Shown here one piece after another: positions 38,825-52,257 of a stretch of 64,000 nt of DNA (within the stretch, counting starts at the first letter, position 1; each line of letters starts with the position of its first letter). The translations under genes were made by a program, and so were the position numbers. Origin of the DNA: Lumbricus rubellus (lineage: Eukaryota > Annelida > Clitellata > Crassiclitellata > Lumbricidae); contig OX243828.1 of assembly GCA_945859605.1 (NCBI GenBank), positions 26,158,633 to 26,222,632 of the forward strand, read 5' to 3'. Below the pieces are notes generated by a model, which searched no databases, had not been told where the DNA came from, and worked only from the letters and a program-made list of their open reading frames with translations.

Positions 38825-39145
38825 ATTGACAAGAATGTAAGTGAATGCTTTCCCGACGTTTTGGACAGATACATGGGCTGTTTGTATGGCTTCATTCAGC
38901 GTCTGAGTCTCTGCATCTGCCGGCTGATTAGTGCTCGAAAGCGCAGACTCAGAAACTACTTCGAGTGCCAATCCAACAGTAAATTCATTATCCATATTGA
39001 GATCATTGATTTCAATGTCCAGTAATTCAGCTGATATTTTCCTTTTCTTACTGCATCGAGTCTCTAGACGTGTTGTCCTACGCAATGCCTGAACAGATGG
39101 TTGAGGAGTCCAAGCAAACTGACTTGGAACCGCTGTTTCTCTCAA
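38825..39145 (-). pseudogene. Possible exon or transposon-derived fragment, unidentified
   Basis: The minus-strand frame of about 105 residues has plausible amino-acid composition: basic RRTTRLETRCSKKRKIS, then an acidic DIEINDLNMDN segment and SSTNQPADAETQTLNEAIQT. It is not low complexity. I cannot name a family. It might be a piece of a domesticated or decayed transposon protein, or chance. Confidence 0.3.
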
Positions 39146-39356
39146 GACTTTTCAAAGTGCTTTGTAACCTAAAAAATAAATAAAACCATTTTTAAAGTGC
39201 TCAACCTAAACATATGGAAATTATTAATAATAATAAATAACATCAAACGTTATAATAATTAAAAAACAGTGTTATTGCTTAGTGGTTTCTAACCAAAACA
39301 TCTAAAATGCCTGTCCTATAAAAAATACCTACTAATAATGATGATAAACAACATTT

Positions 39357-39425
39357 GAGGGGCGCGGTGGTGTAGTGGTGGCGTTGGAGGTGAAGGGTTC
39401 CAGATTAGAATCCATCCCAAGTCGC
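39357..39425 (+). repeat. tRNA-like SINE head
   Basis: GGTGGTGTAGTGGTGGCG resembles a polymerase III box A and AGGGTTCCAGATTAGAATCC a disrupted box B. The body continues into non-coding sequence. Tentative. Confidence 0.5.
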
Positions 39426-39535
39426 AGTGTGAGGACCTTGATCAAGTCCGTCACTTGCAAAATTTTACTTCTAGTTGTTTCTGTGTGTAACTCCGATTCA
39501 GTGTCCGTGCTATAGTCAGAAGCGCCTCTGATATT

Positions 39536-39770
39536 AATGATGACAATTTCTATGGTGCTGTAACACAGCACATGTATGCCGTTACAAGGGCGCCTCTAAA
39601 AAAGCAATCAGTCAGTTTTATGCCTTAGAAAAAAGATATGTCTCGAGTCGAGATTTTAAAGTCTCAACTGAGTTGGCCAACTGAACAGTAATGGCACACT
39701 GTTCCAGCAGCGGGGGCCAGCAGTTGAAAAAGCTTGCTCCCCGAAGCGTGTCCTCGTCCTCCGCACATTT
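39536..39770. repeat. LINE/SINE 3'-region repeat
   Basis: GATGACAATTTCTATGGTGC and GTTACAAGGGCGCCTC match the family seen at 18105-18235 and 13990-14037. The downstream part (CACTGTTCCAGCAGCGGGGG) has the look of a conserved repeat body. Confidence 0.6.
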
Positions 39771-40454
39771 CTATGGCGACCATGAGAAAGAATAAAAATA
39801 TAAAAATACAATTGTTCTAATCATTGTAATTACTATATCAGTACTTAGTATAGTGGCTTGTAACTGAAAAATGTCAGCAAAAAACTAAAAAATGTGTTAC
39901 CACCGCACGTATTAGTAATGACAATAAATATCAAATGTTTTATATAAATTACTGTGTTATTGCTTTTACCATTGGTTCTTTTAAGTACATTAGATTTAAA
40001 AGGATAGATTACAAGTACAGAGAATGTCTTGCAAATTAATATTCTTAGGCTATTGTTGATGGTTAACTAACGTGAACTAGCAAGCTGGCCTATAGATCTG
40101 TCATACACCGTTACTTCAGCCTATGTGTTAGTACTACCATACCTTTCAGAAATGTAAACAGAGCACCGATAGTCATACTCCGTGAAGTCGCATGCCATTT
40201 GTCACGTTTTATTGTTGAAATCCACTGCCATCTCAACGGAATATCTTTCGGAAACTTGTGACCTCCTTTTCCTCTACATTTTGGCACGCATCAATACGCA
40301 GGCATTTTTTAATCTCCTTAATCTGCTAAAGTTTTGATCAGTATTTGTAAATAAACAACAGTAACCAAAGCACACGATTTTGCCGGAAGTTCTTGTTTCA
40401 AGTTCAAAAAACTAAATGGCAACGTGGCGCCCCTAGTGGTTGCCATTTCCCACA
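39771..40454. other. No recognisable gene
   Basis: AT-rich non-coding DNA. Confidence 0.45.
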
Positions 40455-40880
40455 GAGTCCCCCATTGGTTCACCGACAACTGGTCCACCGAAATAGAAAC
40501 CGGATAACCGAGAAAGCGCTTGAGAAATGGAAGCTGGATGAAGGTTTTTACAGGTGAAATAGAAGCTGGATTGATGAAAAACCGCTTAAGAAATTGAAGA
40601 TGGATCAAATTTTTTTTCTATCTAAGATAGAAGCTGGATACATGTTGAGACACATGATGAAAATCGTCAATTCAGCTTCTACTTAAGCAAGAAAACCATT
40701 AGACTTTTTTTCATAAACCCAGCTCCTATTTCGCAAATAAAGAACTTTCATCCAGCTTCCATTTCTCAAGCGCTTTCTCGTTAATCCGTTTTCTATTTCA
40801 GTGGACCAGTTGTCGGTGAACCAATTGTCCGTGGACGAGTTGTCGTTGAACCAGTTGTCTGTGAACCAGTTGTCGTGACA
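40455..40880. mobile_element. Palindromic repeat element (about 420 bp)
   Basis: 40469-40545 (GGTTCACCGACAACTGGTCC through GAAGCTGGATGAAGG) is the reverse complement of about 40742-40822 with few changes. The middle holds more AGAAGCTGGAT copies in both directions. The right edge carries the GACAACTGGTTCA array seen at 35719-35790. No clear duplication, so the class is open. Confidence 0.75.
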
Positions 40881-42390
40881 CCCATGCGCACGCCTATACA
40901 TATAATATAGCATTATGTACCCACATGTCATGCAGAGACGCGCCTGACTAGAAATATTAAATTTATGTGATTGATTGACATACAATAACAGATATAATTT
41001 GCCAGCGTACGAGTTCCGCGGTCTCTTCTTCTGTTTTGCGGCGAATGAGTCCGACAAAATAATAGGGTACGGTGTGTGGTTGACGAGCACACGTCAAGTG
41101 CTGCCAAACAATGGCGACAAAAGAACAATTACCTAGCAGTTTATTGATTTGAATCAGCAACTCTTTGTCAACGGGCTCCACAGGAAGAGCCGTTTTAAAG
41201 AGTCTTTAATTGTCGTCCAAGGCATTGCAGTGGAGCGGCCGAACGCCATTCAGTTTAGTTTAGGCGATTTGTAGGCCTATTAGTATGTTGCAAATTGGAG
41301 GGATTGGATTCCTCCCCTGTGCAAGTAGCCTATTTCTGTAGTTAATTGATGAAACGAGTTTGTCAACCCAGCTTCCATTTAAATAGCAGCAATTATTTTT
41401 TTTTGTTTTCGTCAGTCCAACTTATATTTAGATAACAATTATTTTTCATCAATCATGTTCCAATTTATGCAAGAAAATTTTCATCAATCCAGCTTTCAAT
41501 TAAGGAAAAACTAATTTTTTATCAATCGGTCCAGTTTGTTGTTGTCCTAGGCTTATTTGGGGTGGGGGGGGGGGTTGTCTAGGGGTTTGTGTACTGAGGG
41601 TGGGGGGCTGTCCTGGGGTTAATGTCCATGCCTCTTTGATAAATATACAGTTTGCCGCCTACTGTTAACTTCTGTGAATTGAAGACCGAACACAAAAAAC
41701 AAGAAATGCAGATTGTAGTCAACATTCTAATAAATATACACAGACGTACATACAGAGAAATCCAACAAAGAAAATCATATACAAACAAGCCCGTCTATTC
41801 AGCAAGTATATCGATACTATATATTTCTTCATATATATCATTATATATATCTATATATAATATATTATATACATAGGTGTATGTTTGTACCTAATAAACG
41901 TTTCATGCAAGCACAAATAAACGTACATAACGCACCACAAATCTAAACGAAGTAACATGCAGACAAAATCTACCTGACTCTTCTAATAGTAACACTGTGG
42001 GCCCCGTACTGGCCACTGGTGACCGGCCATTGATGGTCACGGCCCAATGAAGGCGGCCCTCCCCTTATTGGGTGGCATCACTTCCAAAGCGAAACCTGAA
42101 CCACTGTCAACAAACACGCCTGCTACATGAACGTGCAAATGCTGTAATACACACGCACACGTGAACGCACACATGCACACACACACACAGCTGAACATCA
42201 TAATTTTTAAGAAAGCCAACACAACGATACATACAACACAAGAGTATCGTTGAAAAGAAATTGCAGAACGCATCTTGTCTGAACACGTCCCATCGAACAT
42301 TTCTGCCTTTATCAATCAACACACTGCTTGGCAGCTGCCACGCCCAAGACAGCCTTTGAAACGTCGAGTGCGAAACTGCATAACAACAGA
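40881..42390. other. No recognisable gene
   Basis: Non-coding. A poly-G run lies near 41563-41573, TATA-type repeats near 41815-41875 and an (AC)n stretch near 42150-42190. One TAGGCCTA at 41272-41279. Confidence 0.45.
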
Positions 42391-42690
42391 CCATCATTGC
42401 AACTGTGCGATTGCGAGTAACCATTGCAACTGTGATTGCGAGTAACCATGGCAACTGTGATTGCGAGTAACCTTGGTAACTATGCGATTGCGAGCAACCA
42501 TGGCAACTGTGATTGCGAATAACCATGGCAACTGTGTGATTGCGAGTTACCATGGCAACTGTGATTGCGAGTAACCATGGCAACTGTGTGATTGCGAGTT
42601 ACCATGGCAACTGTGATTGCGAGTAACCATGGCAACTGTGTGATTGCGAGTTACCATGGCAACTGTGTGATTGTGAGTAAAAATGGCAAC
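42391..42690. repeat. Minisatellite of 25- and 27-bp units
   Basis: Eleven units of CCATGGCAACTGTGATTGCG plus AGTAA or AGTTA. In the right part, units of 25 and 27 bp alternate (the longer one has an extra TG), giving a higher-order period of 52 bp. Each unit centres on a CCATGG palindrome. Confidence 0.93.
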
Positions 42691-45600
42691 TCAGCATACG
42701 TTGCTAATGTTTGTCTTGTTCGTGTCAAATTTTATGTAATTGTCAGTAATTTTGAAAAAAACCTGATATTGGTTAGGAGTGATGATATGTTGACGTGAGG
42801 TCATCAAGTTCATAGGTCTATTTGTGAAAAGAGGCTGTACTGCTTAACTGGCAAAAAAGAGCGGTGTACATACAGAAAAGGATGGAAAGAAGACATTGTG
42901 AATACAGTACTCAATGTGAATATGTAATGTGAATACGCAACGTGAACACACCCAGACACAGCATTTTGCAAACTATTATGACACATGACCAGAGAAACAA
43001 CAACCAGTGACATCACCTCAAAACAGTTATGAGTAACATTTATGTCGCACATTAAATACACTTTGATCAAAATGAGTTACATTCCAACACATGTGTTTCA
43101 GCTTTCACTCGGTCAATGAGTGACAGTGAGATAAAACTTTCGAGCTCATATGAAATTTTTAATAGACATGCAGCCGCACTAACGAACACAATCCATACGC
43201 TTACATATATCAACCATACTGAACACCAAGCCTTCCTGAAATCATGTCATAAGACCAGTTTAATTTAGCATTGTCCGATATGCAAATTCTTAAATGATAA
43301 TAGTCAGCCATGAGCTTAAACTTATGATGATACAATTTCTCTCTAAAATCACAAGAGTTCACCCTTTCTACCTCGCTCCTTCCTTCCTTCCCAAGGCAAA
43401 AACGAGTCATGTAGATGACTAAATCTGCCTGAATCCTGATTAGCCACATCCCAGCATGACTCTACAGAGTCAACTGATGAAAATGCTGGACGTGATTACT
43501 GATTAACCTATAACCAGTGCGACACCCAAATCACTGTCCAAATTACCACGTGTTGAAAAACATTTAATTTCACTCAATGGAATCCTGAATTCATAACAAG
43601 CTAACTCAACAATTCCTAAATCTCAATACTCACTGTTCAAGTCAACCTCATTTGTGAATTCCGTTGATGATAATAACATTGCAGTGGTTCAAACAACAAA
43701 CAGATCAAACAGACAAACTACTAAGAGTTCTGAAGCCATAGTTGTCCTACAGCAGCTTATCCTATAGACCCCTTCACTCCAAAAAGCCCTAAGGAAGGTC
43801 TGGTGTATCGAATGCTTAAAACAGAAGCACACTGATAATTACATACTATCCATAGTTTAAAGAACTCACAAGGACACTAGAAAATTGTTACAGTCAGAGA
43901 CGTCAAAGACTACACAGTATCAAAAAAGACATGCCACAGGATCTATCCATCTAGCAATGAATAGCAAATAAAAGACTGAAAAACACTCAGCAAGGCTGGC
44001 TAACAGCAACTCAATGGCTGACTGAGATTTTGCTCAGCCGCTGACTTGCAAGACTTATGAGATGAGTTGAGTATGAGTTCGCGTGTCATGATGTCATTTA
44101 CTTCTCTGTTATTGTCATGAAAACCCCACAATTTCAAACATGTCTGTTTAAATACCAATTCCATAATGTCAAATTTTAGGTCACATCTGAATAAAGTTTG
44201 TCCAATTCGCCCAAACGACCTGGGACTATACAAAATCTGAGTAAAAACAGAAACGCTAAATTCTGGCCAAGAAAGCAACAGTCAGTCGCCATTTTGACAA
44301 TAATTATACTCTAAAGAAAAGATGGCAAAGCTAACATATACAGTTTCTGTGACTAATAAGTGACGTGGTTTAGATTGCTCCATTGAAATACTCCAGCAGA
44401 TTTCTTCAAAGAAAACATTCTCAGATACCATTGGACCCCAAGTCACCACTCCATAGATACAGACAGACAATGAATAATTATTATGGCAAAGAAAGAAACG
44501 TTGAAGCACTAGAGGAGTAAACAACATCCAAAGACATTCCAGAAACTCTAACAGTTTGAACGAAACGTAATAATATGACAGGTGAAAAGTCAGTGTTTGC
44601 TATATTTAACGACATTCACATCTGATTTACGTTAACTTCAATGTTACCATTAATTTTGTCTAATGCACAAAGTTTCACAAAACATACGTTCGTCAAACCA
44701 AGCAAGAGCTTCGGACAAAAACCGAGATCTTATAAGTTATGTCACCAGAACTGCTATAATGAACGCTAGAGCCATTCTCTGTAGCATTAAAACAGGTAGA
44801 ACTGCAACTGTTCAAATATCATCATCGGTCCTGTTGATGCTAGAACTCTCCAACTAAAGACAGTGCAACCAAACTCCTTGCAGCCAAATTCTTAGAGCTA
44901 TTGTCTGCTACAGAAAGGAAACTGTTAAGTGTCTTGACTCTTGAGATAGAGAGGCTATTTCATCTTTATTGTACCTATCAAACATTTATCCTTTGTTCAA
45001 TACATTTAATCACAATTATTTTGTGAACAGGGTTTATCAGGCAAATTTAAAAAACAGGCTGCTTCAGACGACGCAAGACAAGTGAACTGTCACTAGCCCG
45101 AGTACATCAGCAGATTATTACCGGACTGGTTCATAATACACGCTCTTAAAATGGTCGTTGCCCGACAATAAGTCGTAAGTAAACCAAAAGTCACTGAATA
45201 GCTACAGAAGTTAACTTGCCAACTGTTGAAAAACATTTTTTTTACTCAGTAGAACACTGAATTTATAACGAGCTTATCCAGCATTTCCTGAATATCCATA
45301 GATTCCATTCCCAGTACGGTCTATCAAGTTGGGCAACTTGCATGACAAAAAACTGTAGCGTAATGTATCAGACATTTACAGAAATATCATCACTGATCTT
45401 CAATATAACACACGTCTGTCCCCAGTTTTTGAAGTGTCTTTCAGTCTAACCATATCGATCTCCATGTAAGCATCACTGGATCAAAAAGTCCTTGATGGTA
45501 TGCATTTAAAAATGTGCAAAACCCATTAATCCCCCATTATTCATCCACCTAATTCCAAGTTTCGTTTTCCTAGTTTTTCAAGTGTCTGATGAGGAGGAGG

Positions 45601-46325
45601 CCGCGATTTTGCACTTCATAATAAATAATACCCTTGTTTACAACACCAGAGATACAAAGAATTAAGGCTTCGAAAGAACAACAACAGATGATGACAACGA
45701 CGACTACTACAACACTCGCTCATCATACAACTCACTCTTTCAGCACGCTTTTCGTTATAACACAAATATTTTTTGTATTCGGGAAAATGCTTCCAAAATT
45801 GATCAAGCCATTGAATTTAAACGCATCACATAATGACCTTGTCAAAAAGGTGTATCTTGATATTGCACCCAGAAGGCAGCATCAAGACGACTTGCCTGTG
45901 TATTGTACCACACAGTTACCTGTATTTAGCACCCCACCAAGACGTCCCCAAAGTCCTCACACCACAGTCCAAAGAGGTCTTTTCCACTAGAGAAAGGAAG
46001 TTTCATAAGTGTTTACAACACCTAAAATACACAGACCATGAAAGAAAGCAAATAGAAAACCACAGAAGAAAAGTTTACACTCAATTAAGATTTCCACATG
46101 CAAAGTTACAACAGATCCAAATAATAATAAGAAAACTCACGGCTAAAGATTCACGACTATACTACTGTAACACTGGAGTATCCGATGACTGTTATGGTCT
46201 GCAACGCCAAAACTTGCGCAGTACTCAAAACGAGACAAAATTAGGAAATCCCTTTGATTGATTCGTCATAGTTTAGTAAACTATTGAATACAAAGTCAAC
46301 TTATGTTAGAAGACTACATATAAAA
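42691..46325. other. No recognisable gene
   Basis: Long AT-rich non-coding stretch. Small open frames occur (for example 45634-45990) but have neither domain signals nor codon bias. Confidence 0.45.
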
Positions 46326-46329
46326 TTAC

Positions 46330-46510
46330 CTATAAGATTACCTAGAACTTGTAATGGGTGTCCTGTTGCGCTTTGCCTGGTGCATAGACATCACACCACA
46401 ATGTTCCTGTCTCACTTAAAATCTGCCCTTTTTAGCTGTGGCTGGACCAGGAGTGTTTCTGAGTAGATTACCTTGAAGGTGCGCTATATAAAAATAACTG
46501 AATAATAATA
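46330..46510 (+). repeat. LINE/SINE-like 3' tail
   Basis: Contains CTGAGTAGATTACCTTGAAG and GCGCTATATAAAAATAACTG before an AATAATAATA tail, as at 2950-3002. Confidence 0.55.
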
Positions 46511-49500
46511 TTATGGTTTCCTTTTATTTTTCTATCTCTCTTACAAAAGATATACCCAATGAACAGATAATAACCTTGAGAATCAACATATGAGAAGATT
46601 GAAGCTTGTGCAAATGTTGATTATGAAACAAAGCACGTAACCGGTTATAAATCAAGGCCTTGTCTATAACGGAGAATTTATGGAAGTTACCAAAACACAG
46701 AAAACACAGACAACGAGAGTTCAGTGGGTTTTTTATAGTACAGCAACATTACTATGACAGACGTGTAACAACATAGATCATCTGCAAAACATTTTTCATA
46801 GTGCCAGGAAATCCCTAGCCATCAGCAAATGATACCAACCACCACTCAAACAATTTCCTAAGACCATTTCTCAGAGTGACGATGATAAAAAAATTAATAA
46901 CATTACGAGAAGATCAGTTTATGTAGCACTACACTTAAAAAACAAACGATTACAGAAGAACTTAAATAACTAAGCATCTACAAGCAGCAATGAATCATGC
47001 GTCGGCGAACAGTAAATATCAAAGACATAGAAAATCATTCGCAGCCGCAAGGGACAACTGAGTTTCCCATTTGCTATCAACCGTGTCCAGTCCGACCGTT
47101 ATGGCCGACATGAATAACCATAAATAAGATAAATAGACTACTAGACGTACTATATGACTAGGTAAGAATCCAATATGTTTGCCTAAATGCCACCATGTTC
47201 CACTACTTCTGGTTGATTAGAAGACTTTTGGAAAGTTCATCAGATGAAAATGTCTAATCCATGTCAATCAAGGATGAGTCAAGATTTGATTTGTATAAGC
47301 TGCTTAAATTAAATTTTTTTAAACTTTTTCTAATGGACAAATGAAGCATAAGCGAAGTTATTTAATTTTTTACTTTTCTTAAGAGATCAAACTTCTTCTG
47401 ATTTATAGAACGCATTACGTTTCTTTCGGTCTCATTTTCACAATTAAAAAGCAAAACATGCAACTGAACTGCACCAAGAACTCAAGGAAAACAACAGTAG
47501 TTATATACCTTATGGCAAGTAATAATTGTCTAATTGCATCTTAACTTATATGTCAGTAGGTCAAAAGCATATGCACTGTTATGCAGTGTTGCAAAAAACA
47601 TTAAAAAGCCGTGTGTATCCGCAAAAATGCTTAAACACAAGCAATGACATTACAGAATACAGATAGACAATGACATTACGCACATGTGATGAAATTAGAC
47701 AGCAAGGACATTAAGCACAACATATGCATTGATCTTAGGTGTAAGTGGTGACATTATGCAGACGCAACAACAGTAGACATACGCAGTGACATTCTTAGAC
47801 ATGTGCACACATCATGGGCAAGAGCCGTCAGCACAAATACCATGCAAGCAGCGGGGGAGTAAGGTATACACATCAAGGCAGGTTTACAGACAGCCATTTG
47901 AAAAGGTCAAAATTCACGTTTGCCTAAGTTACTCACAAGCTCACTGAACATATAAAGAGTACGATTCATCCAGATAAATTCTGAATAATCAGCTGAATAC
48001 CGAACTCCTAAAATATGATGCCACAAAAACAAATTAAACGATTTAAAACCGGAACAACTGATATAAGAATCGACCTGGTCATACCTCCTCGTCACCTACA
48101 ATTACAAAATCCGCAACGCATCCAAGTGAAATTTCACACGCAAAAAAAATGAATTCCCTAAACTGTGATGCGCCGATCGGCATCAAGATTTCTCAAATAC
48201 AAAAGGTGAGTTGCAAAATGTTCAGGGCAACACACAACACTGTCGGGAGAGATTCATCAAGGGACCCTACTACACGTTCCAAGCTGGCTCTGCTGCCACA
48301 GACTTCGTTAAATTACCTAAAAATATTCCTAGCCTCCGTTGAGTAGTAGCCTAATACCAAACGCGAAAATACCGGCATAGAGCACAACAATTGTACACCA
48401 CCAAGACATCAACAAACAACATATCCCTAAATCTCCGTCACAAAATCTATAAAAAGAACGCTACAGAGTAAATACACTGTACAGAAAACTCAAACTATCT
48501 ACAGAAAACATTGGTGGACAGTGGCGGGGCCAGCTGAACAATTTCAGCAGGTCACGTCAAGGCCGTGGGAGTAATTCAGCAGGTTGAAGAAATTAAAAGA
48601 AAAGATGATATTACATATTTTCAAAGAATTTTTGACAAGTCATAAGAAAGGTCAAGATTAAAGTATTGTATTGTATTTAAACATTTATAAAGCGCCTCTA
48701 GTAGGGTGAACCATTCAGAGGCGCTCCCAGTGAGCAAGGCCCCGTGATAAGAAACAGGTTTTGAGAAGTAGACAGTATGTCAAATGATCTGCCGCAAACT
48801 TTGGTGGCGCCACCACTATTTGTGGCCGATCAACGTCCAAACAACAAACGCGGGAAGTTTCTCGATGTTTCACAGAACAAACACAGCATTCACCAAAATC
48901 GCAATCAACGCCCCTGCACCCATCGTTATTCCACCGATCGTTATATAACTATGACAAGAATTCATCCAGAAGGAGTCTATGAGAGAACTCACAAATGAAT
49001 GTTGAAAGCAGAATCCTCATAACAGAAATATTTTGCCAAATTTGAAAAATTGCAGGACACGCTAAACTTAATCTTTGGGCAGTAAAAGAAAGCCATTACT
49101 AGACTTGGAACTAAATGTGAGAAAATAGCTAGATCATAAAAATAACTAAAAGAGTGAAGATAATTTACATGCACTCATGTCACTGCCAATATTGACATCA
49201 AGAAATGATGACAATAATATTTATAATGATCAAAATTATGACGATAGGTCAGTCATAGAGATGAATAAACTCCAGAGTTCCTCAACATCCAAAACTGCCA
49301 CTTGCTCTGCATCAGCTCTTTCAACCCAACAATCTACCCAGCCCATGATTTCTCCCAACCCGATATGTCTCAGCACAATAGGTCAACATCCAACCCATTA
49401 GCTATAAACAAGACTACTACTATTCCCACAAGTCTTGCAAGCAATAATTCACAACAAAGTCCCAAACCCACGAACGCACATATATGGCTCTTTCAACACA

Positions 49501-50992
49501 TCCTTCCGATCGCCCTGTCACCAGAAAATTGCCAACAAAGACAGAAACAACAGCAATGCACAAACGAGTCAACGCAATCGTAGAAAAACAAACACTACTG
49601 AAATTATAAAACAACCGAATATGAGAGCACATTTAAAAGATCTCTCCTGCACGACACAAACGAAAATTTATGGTATGTCAATCGTATTGCTTTTACCAGA
49701 TCAACCTCACTGTATCCTCAGCACACATCCCAGACTGCAAAATTCAAGTTTCATTTTATATAGACATATAAATTTGAAAATATTGTTTGATTTTCCCTAT
49801 GACAGACCAATTCAACTCGAACACAATTATGATATTTCTAGATACTTCACAATAGTTCACCTCCTTAGAAATTTTTCTGAAGTACACCATATTTTTTACC
49901 AACAACGATTAAATTTCCTCAAACTGCATATTGTTCTCTTTACATTATAAATTATCTTCTCATTTTACCAACATTCTAAAAATGATTCAATTCGGCTGCA
50001 TCAAAATCTGTGCTAAATTTCAGACCCTGCTTCCAAAACTTGCCCCTGAGGTATCTAAGTGCAGAAAAAAGGACTTACAACATTTCGTCAGAGCAGAACT
50101 TTGTTCACTGAATATCTGATAATTCTATTCACACAGAGCACAACATTCCTAAATAATTCAACCAAGTGCATAAATAAACGCTGCAAAATGGAATACAAAC
50201 ACAGACAGACTACGGATAAATTGCAACTAGTAGAGAACGTCGAAAACGCAATCTGGTGGTGCTTTTGAGATGTAACTAAATGAGGTAAAAGCAACAAAAA
50301 AAATAACGCGCTCAGAAAAGAAACATCAAAACGAACTAATATCGAAAGCTGATACCAATGCTAAATACAAAAGATGCAAAAAATTTACCTACCGTTAAGA
50401 AAAAGGATCCACTTCGCTTTACAGATCTCTCAAACGGACAGCCGTAATTTAAGACCAACCTGTTCTATACAAGACCACAACACTGGAATTCATCTCTTAT
50501 TCCCCCCCCCCATATAACCATTAGTTATTTGTAATCAATTTCATATTGCCTCTATATAAATCACACACCAACCAAAATATTCACACACTGTGAGAAAATG
50601 ACACGCACAGCATCAGGGTCCATAGACTGTGAGTCACAATTCAACTAGACCCAAAGCAATAGAAAACGCCAGTTAATGGCCGCTGAACTTCAATGTGCAC
50701 TTGTGAGCTGTGTAAGGAGGGCATTATCAAATTTCAGTTGTATTGTATTGTATAAAGCAATGCGATCAATACAAGAAATTTAATCATTCAATCGGGATAT
50801 TAGCCTCGTTGAACTAAACGACAACTTAATTGCCTTGGATAAAAACAAATTCAATTAAACAATTTAAATCACATAAATCGCCACTAAGAGTGATGAATGC
50901 AACACCATCAGCATTTCCTTCAACAGTGAAAAACTGATGTTCACACGTGAGAAATCGTTATTTAGTTATTGCAATGAATTCATTAACCCTTT
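46511..50992. other. No recognisable gene
   Basis: Non-coding. Near 48660-48745 there is a GCGCCTCTAGTAG...CAGAGGCGC hairpin of the repeat-tail type. Otherwise nothing identified. Confidence 0.45.
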
Positions 50993-51061
50993 GAACCCGG
51001 CTGGCCGGTTTTCCGGCCCATTATCCATAGCGTCACGAGAGCTCTGGGTTCAAAGGGTTAA
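50993..51061. mobile_element. Tiny TTAA-flanked hairpin element 1
   Basis: TTAACCCTTTGAACCC at the left pairs with GGGTTCAAAGGGTTAA at the right, 69 bp in all. TTAA at both ends suggests a piggyBac-type target, but size and family are unusual. Confidence 0.75.
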
Positions 51062-51663
51062 ACACCACTGATGAATGAAGAAACGTCAATTAATGGTGCC
51101 AAGCCACTGCAAGTGAAATACTTGCTCAGGGTCCCTATAGAATAACCATCAGGGTTGAATACATACCATCCACACTGAAATTGATTTGGTATCTCGCATT
51201 GCTGTACAATGAAATACACATGAAAGCAGAAAGAAAAAGCCGCAGCCATCATTGAAAGGCAGAACGTACCCAGAAATAAATCTAAAATGAGAAGCAGAGT
51301 TTTTTTAACATCTCCAATCAATTACACACAAATGAGCTTTCTACTGGCCGACAATATTAAAAACTGGTTTTTTACGAGTCTAACATTTAAAAGCCTGTGG
51401 TCAATTCTACATGAAGACGATTATGACAAGACAACCACAGAATTGAGCAGTTGAAAAACTCAAAATTTTTTTACAAAAACAAACACAAACGGTTTGAAAG
51501 TAAATTTTTTCGTGTTCTCCTGGTTAAGATAAACACACAACACACCATTTTTTCTTCTGCTCAACCAAATTCATTAACACAACTTCCACAGATCTCTGCC
51601 AAAGCATTACTATTTTCAAACGGTAATCAGAAAATAACTCCTACGTTGACAGCATGACGGCAA
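51062..51663. other. No recognisable gene
   Basis: AT-rich DNA, probably downstream of the SINHCAF-like gene. Nothing specific. Confidence 0.4.
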
Positions 51664-51846
51664 TTTTTCTATCTAACATTTATTTTAGTTTTACGATTTA
51701 ACATTCTCTCAAGTAGACATGCAATTTAATGAGTTGTTTGGTTTCTGAAACACCGCCATTCTCTCAAGTCAATATGCAATTTTTCTATCTAACACGTATC
51801 TTAGTTTGATGTTTTAACATTCTCTCAAGTCAATATGCAATTTAAT
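51664..51846. repeat. Diverged tandem duplication (about 117-bp spacing)
   Basis: TTTTTCTATCTAACA...AACATTCTCTCAAGT...ATGCAATTTAATG at 51664-51732 recurs at 51782-51846, and a partial copy lies between. It probably sits in the 3' UTR of the minus-strand gene; a minus-strand AATAAA is at 51679-51684. Confidence 0.7.
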
Positions 51847-52257
51847 GTCTTTCATATTTTAGATTTTACTCAAAAGAAATTTCCATCTCACTACCACAAT
51901 GAAAACACGTCCAACAGGAATAAAAATTCGTAAAATTCGCACAAAGTGAAGCTCCCAATACCTTTTAAGTTGCTTATTTACTGTCTCGTACACGGCTCCC
52001 GTAACAAATACACCGGCTCTTTGCAATCCACCCCCACACCCTCCCATCGTCTCGATTGTATTAATACTCGAACAGCGATACCAACAGACACACACATAAC
52101 AAATAAAACTCAACTGGAAAACTGCAGACAACGATTACAACATTCAAACATCGAACGACTTCATTTTTCATTTAAATTCGCAGATCTTCCTAATTACGAC
52201 GCTGGCAGAGACGGCGGCTCGACAAACGGCAGAATTTCCTAAAAGTCCGCGTGCACC

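Noticed and set aside
41150..41220. Histone-type 3' stem-loop around GAAGAGCCGTTTTAAAGAGTC
   Set aside because: The stem does not match the histone consensus and there is no histone gene nearby.
42391..42690. CRISPR-like array
   Set aside because: Units are contiguous with no unique spacers; it is a minisatellite in eukaryotic DNA.
45634..46261. Overlapping plus-strand frames of 118 and 142 residues
   Set aside because: Low-complexity Thr run, no domain, no supporting splice or promoter signal.
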